Positions 63,173-64,000 of a stretch of DNA of 64,000 bases are shown here, piece by piece. Location: assembly GCA_009746045.1 (NCBI GenBank), contig RPFO01000154.1:9072701-9136700 (forward strand), in the 5' to 3' direction. The first letter of the stretch is position 1; each line of letters starts with the position of its first letter. The position numbers and the translations under genes were made by a program. The notes below the pieces were generated by a model. The model searched no databases. It worked only from the letters and a program-made list of their open reading frames with translations, and was not told the DNA's origin. Origin of the DNA: Mesostigma viride. Its lineage: Eukaryota > Streptophyta > Mesostigmatophyceae > Mesostigmatales > Mesostigmataceae.

Positions 63173-63252
63173 TGGAAACTTAGGGGTGGATAACTCCTCC
63201 TATTGGAGGCTCGAAACGAGAGCCTCGTCATGTAATGCACTATCTATTTATT

Positions 63253-63258
63253 AATAAA
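63253..63258 (+). terminator. AATAAA of P1 mirror copy
   Basis: TTTATTAATAAAAGCCC, about 80 nt after the stop, preceded by the GAGGCTC/GAGCCTC hairpin. Confidence 0.75.
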
Positions 63259-63403
63259 AGCCCTCTCTTGTCTTGCTCAACGAGTCATCCCACGCGCGCC
63301 CATCATGCACTGGGTATGTAGGATTCGCGGCCTCGCGACCGAAATCGGCTAAGTCCTACATACGTCCTCGGACCCGGCGATGACGTCACGCGACGCGACG
63401 TGC

Positions 63404-63895
63404 ACCGACCGACACGTGGCACCGTCGATGACCGACACGTGCACCGTCGATGACCGACACGTGGCACGCGATGACCGACGTGGCACCGTCGATGACCGAC
63501 CGTGGCACCGTCGATGACCGACACGTGGCACCGTCGATGACCGACACGTGGCACCGTCGATGACCGACACGTGGCACCGTCGATGACCGACGCGTGGCAC
63601 CGTCGATGACTGACACGTGGCACCGTCGATGACCGACACGTGGCACCGTCGATGACTGACACGTGGCACCGTCGATGACTGACACGTGGCAGACGTCTCG
63701 CGCGATGGCTGGGACACGTATGGCGTAGTACAAACTAGTACAACATGGGTTTCCGTACTTCAAACTTACGTCACTGCCAATTGGGTAGTACAAACTAGTA
63801 CAACGTGGGTTTCCGTACTTAAAACTTACGTCACTGGTTAGTTGAATATACAAACTAGTACAACGTGGGTTTCCGTACTTCAAACGTACGTCGGC
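63404..63895. repeat. Eroded mirror of the 23-bp and 61-bp tandem arrays
   Basis: The same 23-bp units (GACACGTGGCACCGTCGATG) but with several units missing 1-6 bases between 63404 and 63520, followed by the 61-bp repeats. In the left arm all 13 units are exactly 23 bp. Confidence 0.85.
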
Positions 63896-64000
63896 TAGTT
63901 TGGAGTACTTTGAAGTAAATCCGTATCGTCTGAAGTAAAGTTCCCTGTACGTCAAGTTGATTCCCCGCGCCCGCGCAGATCTGACGCGTTGCTGGGCGGT

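Larger units (their letters stand above)
56185..64000. repeat. Right arm of the giant palindrome (continues past window)
   Basis: Inverted copy of 48296-56161, about 50 nt shorter. Identity is essentially complete for the first kilobase. Differences then accumulate, mostly small deletions in homopolymers and tandem repeats, with some clustered substitutions (for example 61240-61350). The arm is still matching at base 64000. Confidence 0.95.

Noticed and set aside
48400-64000. Confident assignment to a known giant-virus family
   Set aside because: No capsid, polymerase, packaging ATPase or other hallmark gene in the window. SET domain, introns and 3' hairpins alone are not diagnostic.

Overview
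ORGANISM. This is nuclear-type eukaryotic DNA: GT-AG introns, AATAAA poly(A) signals, LTR and non-LTR retrotransposons, TIR transposons and long microsatellites. A six-exon gene resembling a ciliary protein, and a secreted leucine-rich-repeat (LRR) protein with RRLL-type motifs, suggest a flagellated unicellular alga, probably of the green lineage. That placement is inference. No rRNA, tRNA, CRISPR array or bacterial operon was found. LAYOUT. 1-2.8 kb: the 5' part of a minus-strand Copia retrotransposon, cut by the window edge. 3.9-14.8 kb: decayed non-LTR (LINE) copies. One of them (9.2-13.1 kb) is split at a TTAA by a 1.9-kb element with inverted ends. A Penelope-like reverse transcriptase fragment follows. 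15.3-17.7 kb: an intact 802-codon LRR gene (minus strand). 18.2-19.2 kb: fold-back elements and microsatellites. 19.6-25.1 kb: the ciliary-like gene (247 codons, six exons), whose introns hold a (CACCAA)n array, a (GGGA)n array, a LINE scrap and tandem copies of its own 5' splice-site regions. 26.4-30 kb: LINE debris. 30.3-37.8 kb: a complete, recent Copia element with 628-bp LTRs and a CCTGG target duplication, inserted in a LINE ORF1-like pseudogene. 38-46 kb: more LINE remnants, a 0.77-kb TIR element, a 1.6-kb repeat-flanked unit with a zinc-finger ORF, and a 1.5-kb hAT-like element with an 8-bp target duplication. THE MAIN OBJECT. From about 48.3 kb to the window end lies a giant palindrome: arms 48296-56161 and 56185-64000 around a 23-nt spacer, still continuing at base 64000. 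Each arm carries four compact genes: P1, a Cys-rich zinc-ribbon-like acidic protein; P2, unknown; P3, a SET-domain protein; P4, a small unknown protein. P1-P3 each have one short intron near the start codon. P2 and P3 share an unrecognised C-terminal domain of about 170 residues. The genes share promoter modules, TTCTTCCC motifs in introns and leaders, and AATAAA ends. A similar gene, P5, lies just outside at 47.0-47.6 kb. All left-arm reading frames are intact. The right arm is about 50 nt shorter and carries frameshifts in P2 and P3. It is therefore either a decaying inverted duplicate or a sequence-quality or fold-back-read artefact. HOW IT FITS. The left three quarters are ordinary repeat-rich accessory sequence around two credible host genes. 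The right quarter is a compact, co-regulated-looking cassette with tandem arrays rich in bZIP and CCAAT sites. It could be an endogenous viral or episomal element, or a subtelomeric inverted duplication. No viral hallmark gene is visible, so its nature is open.
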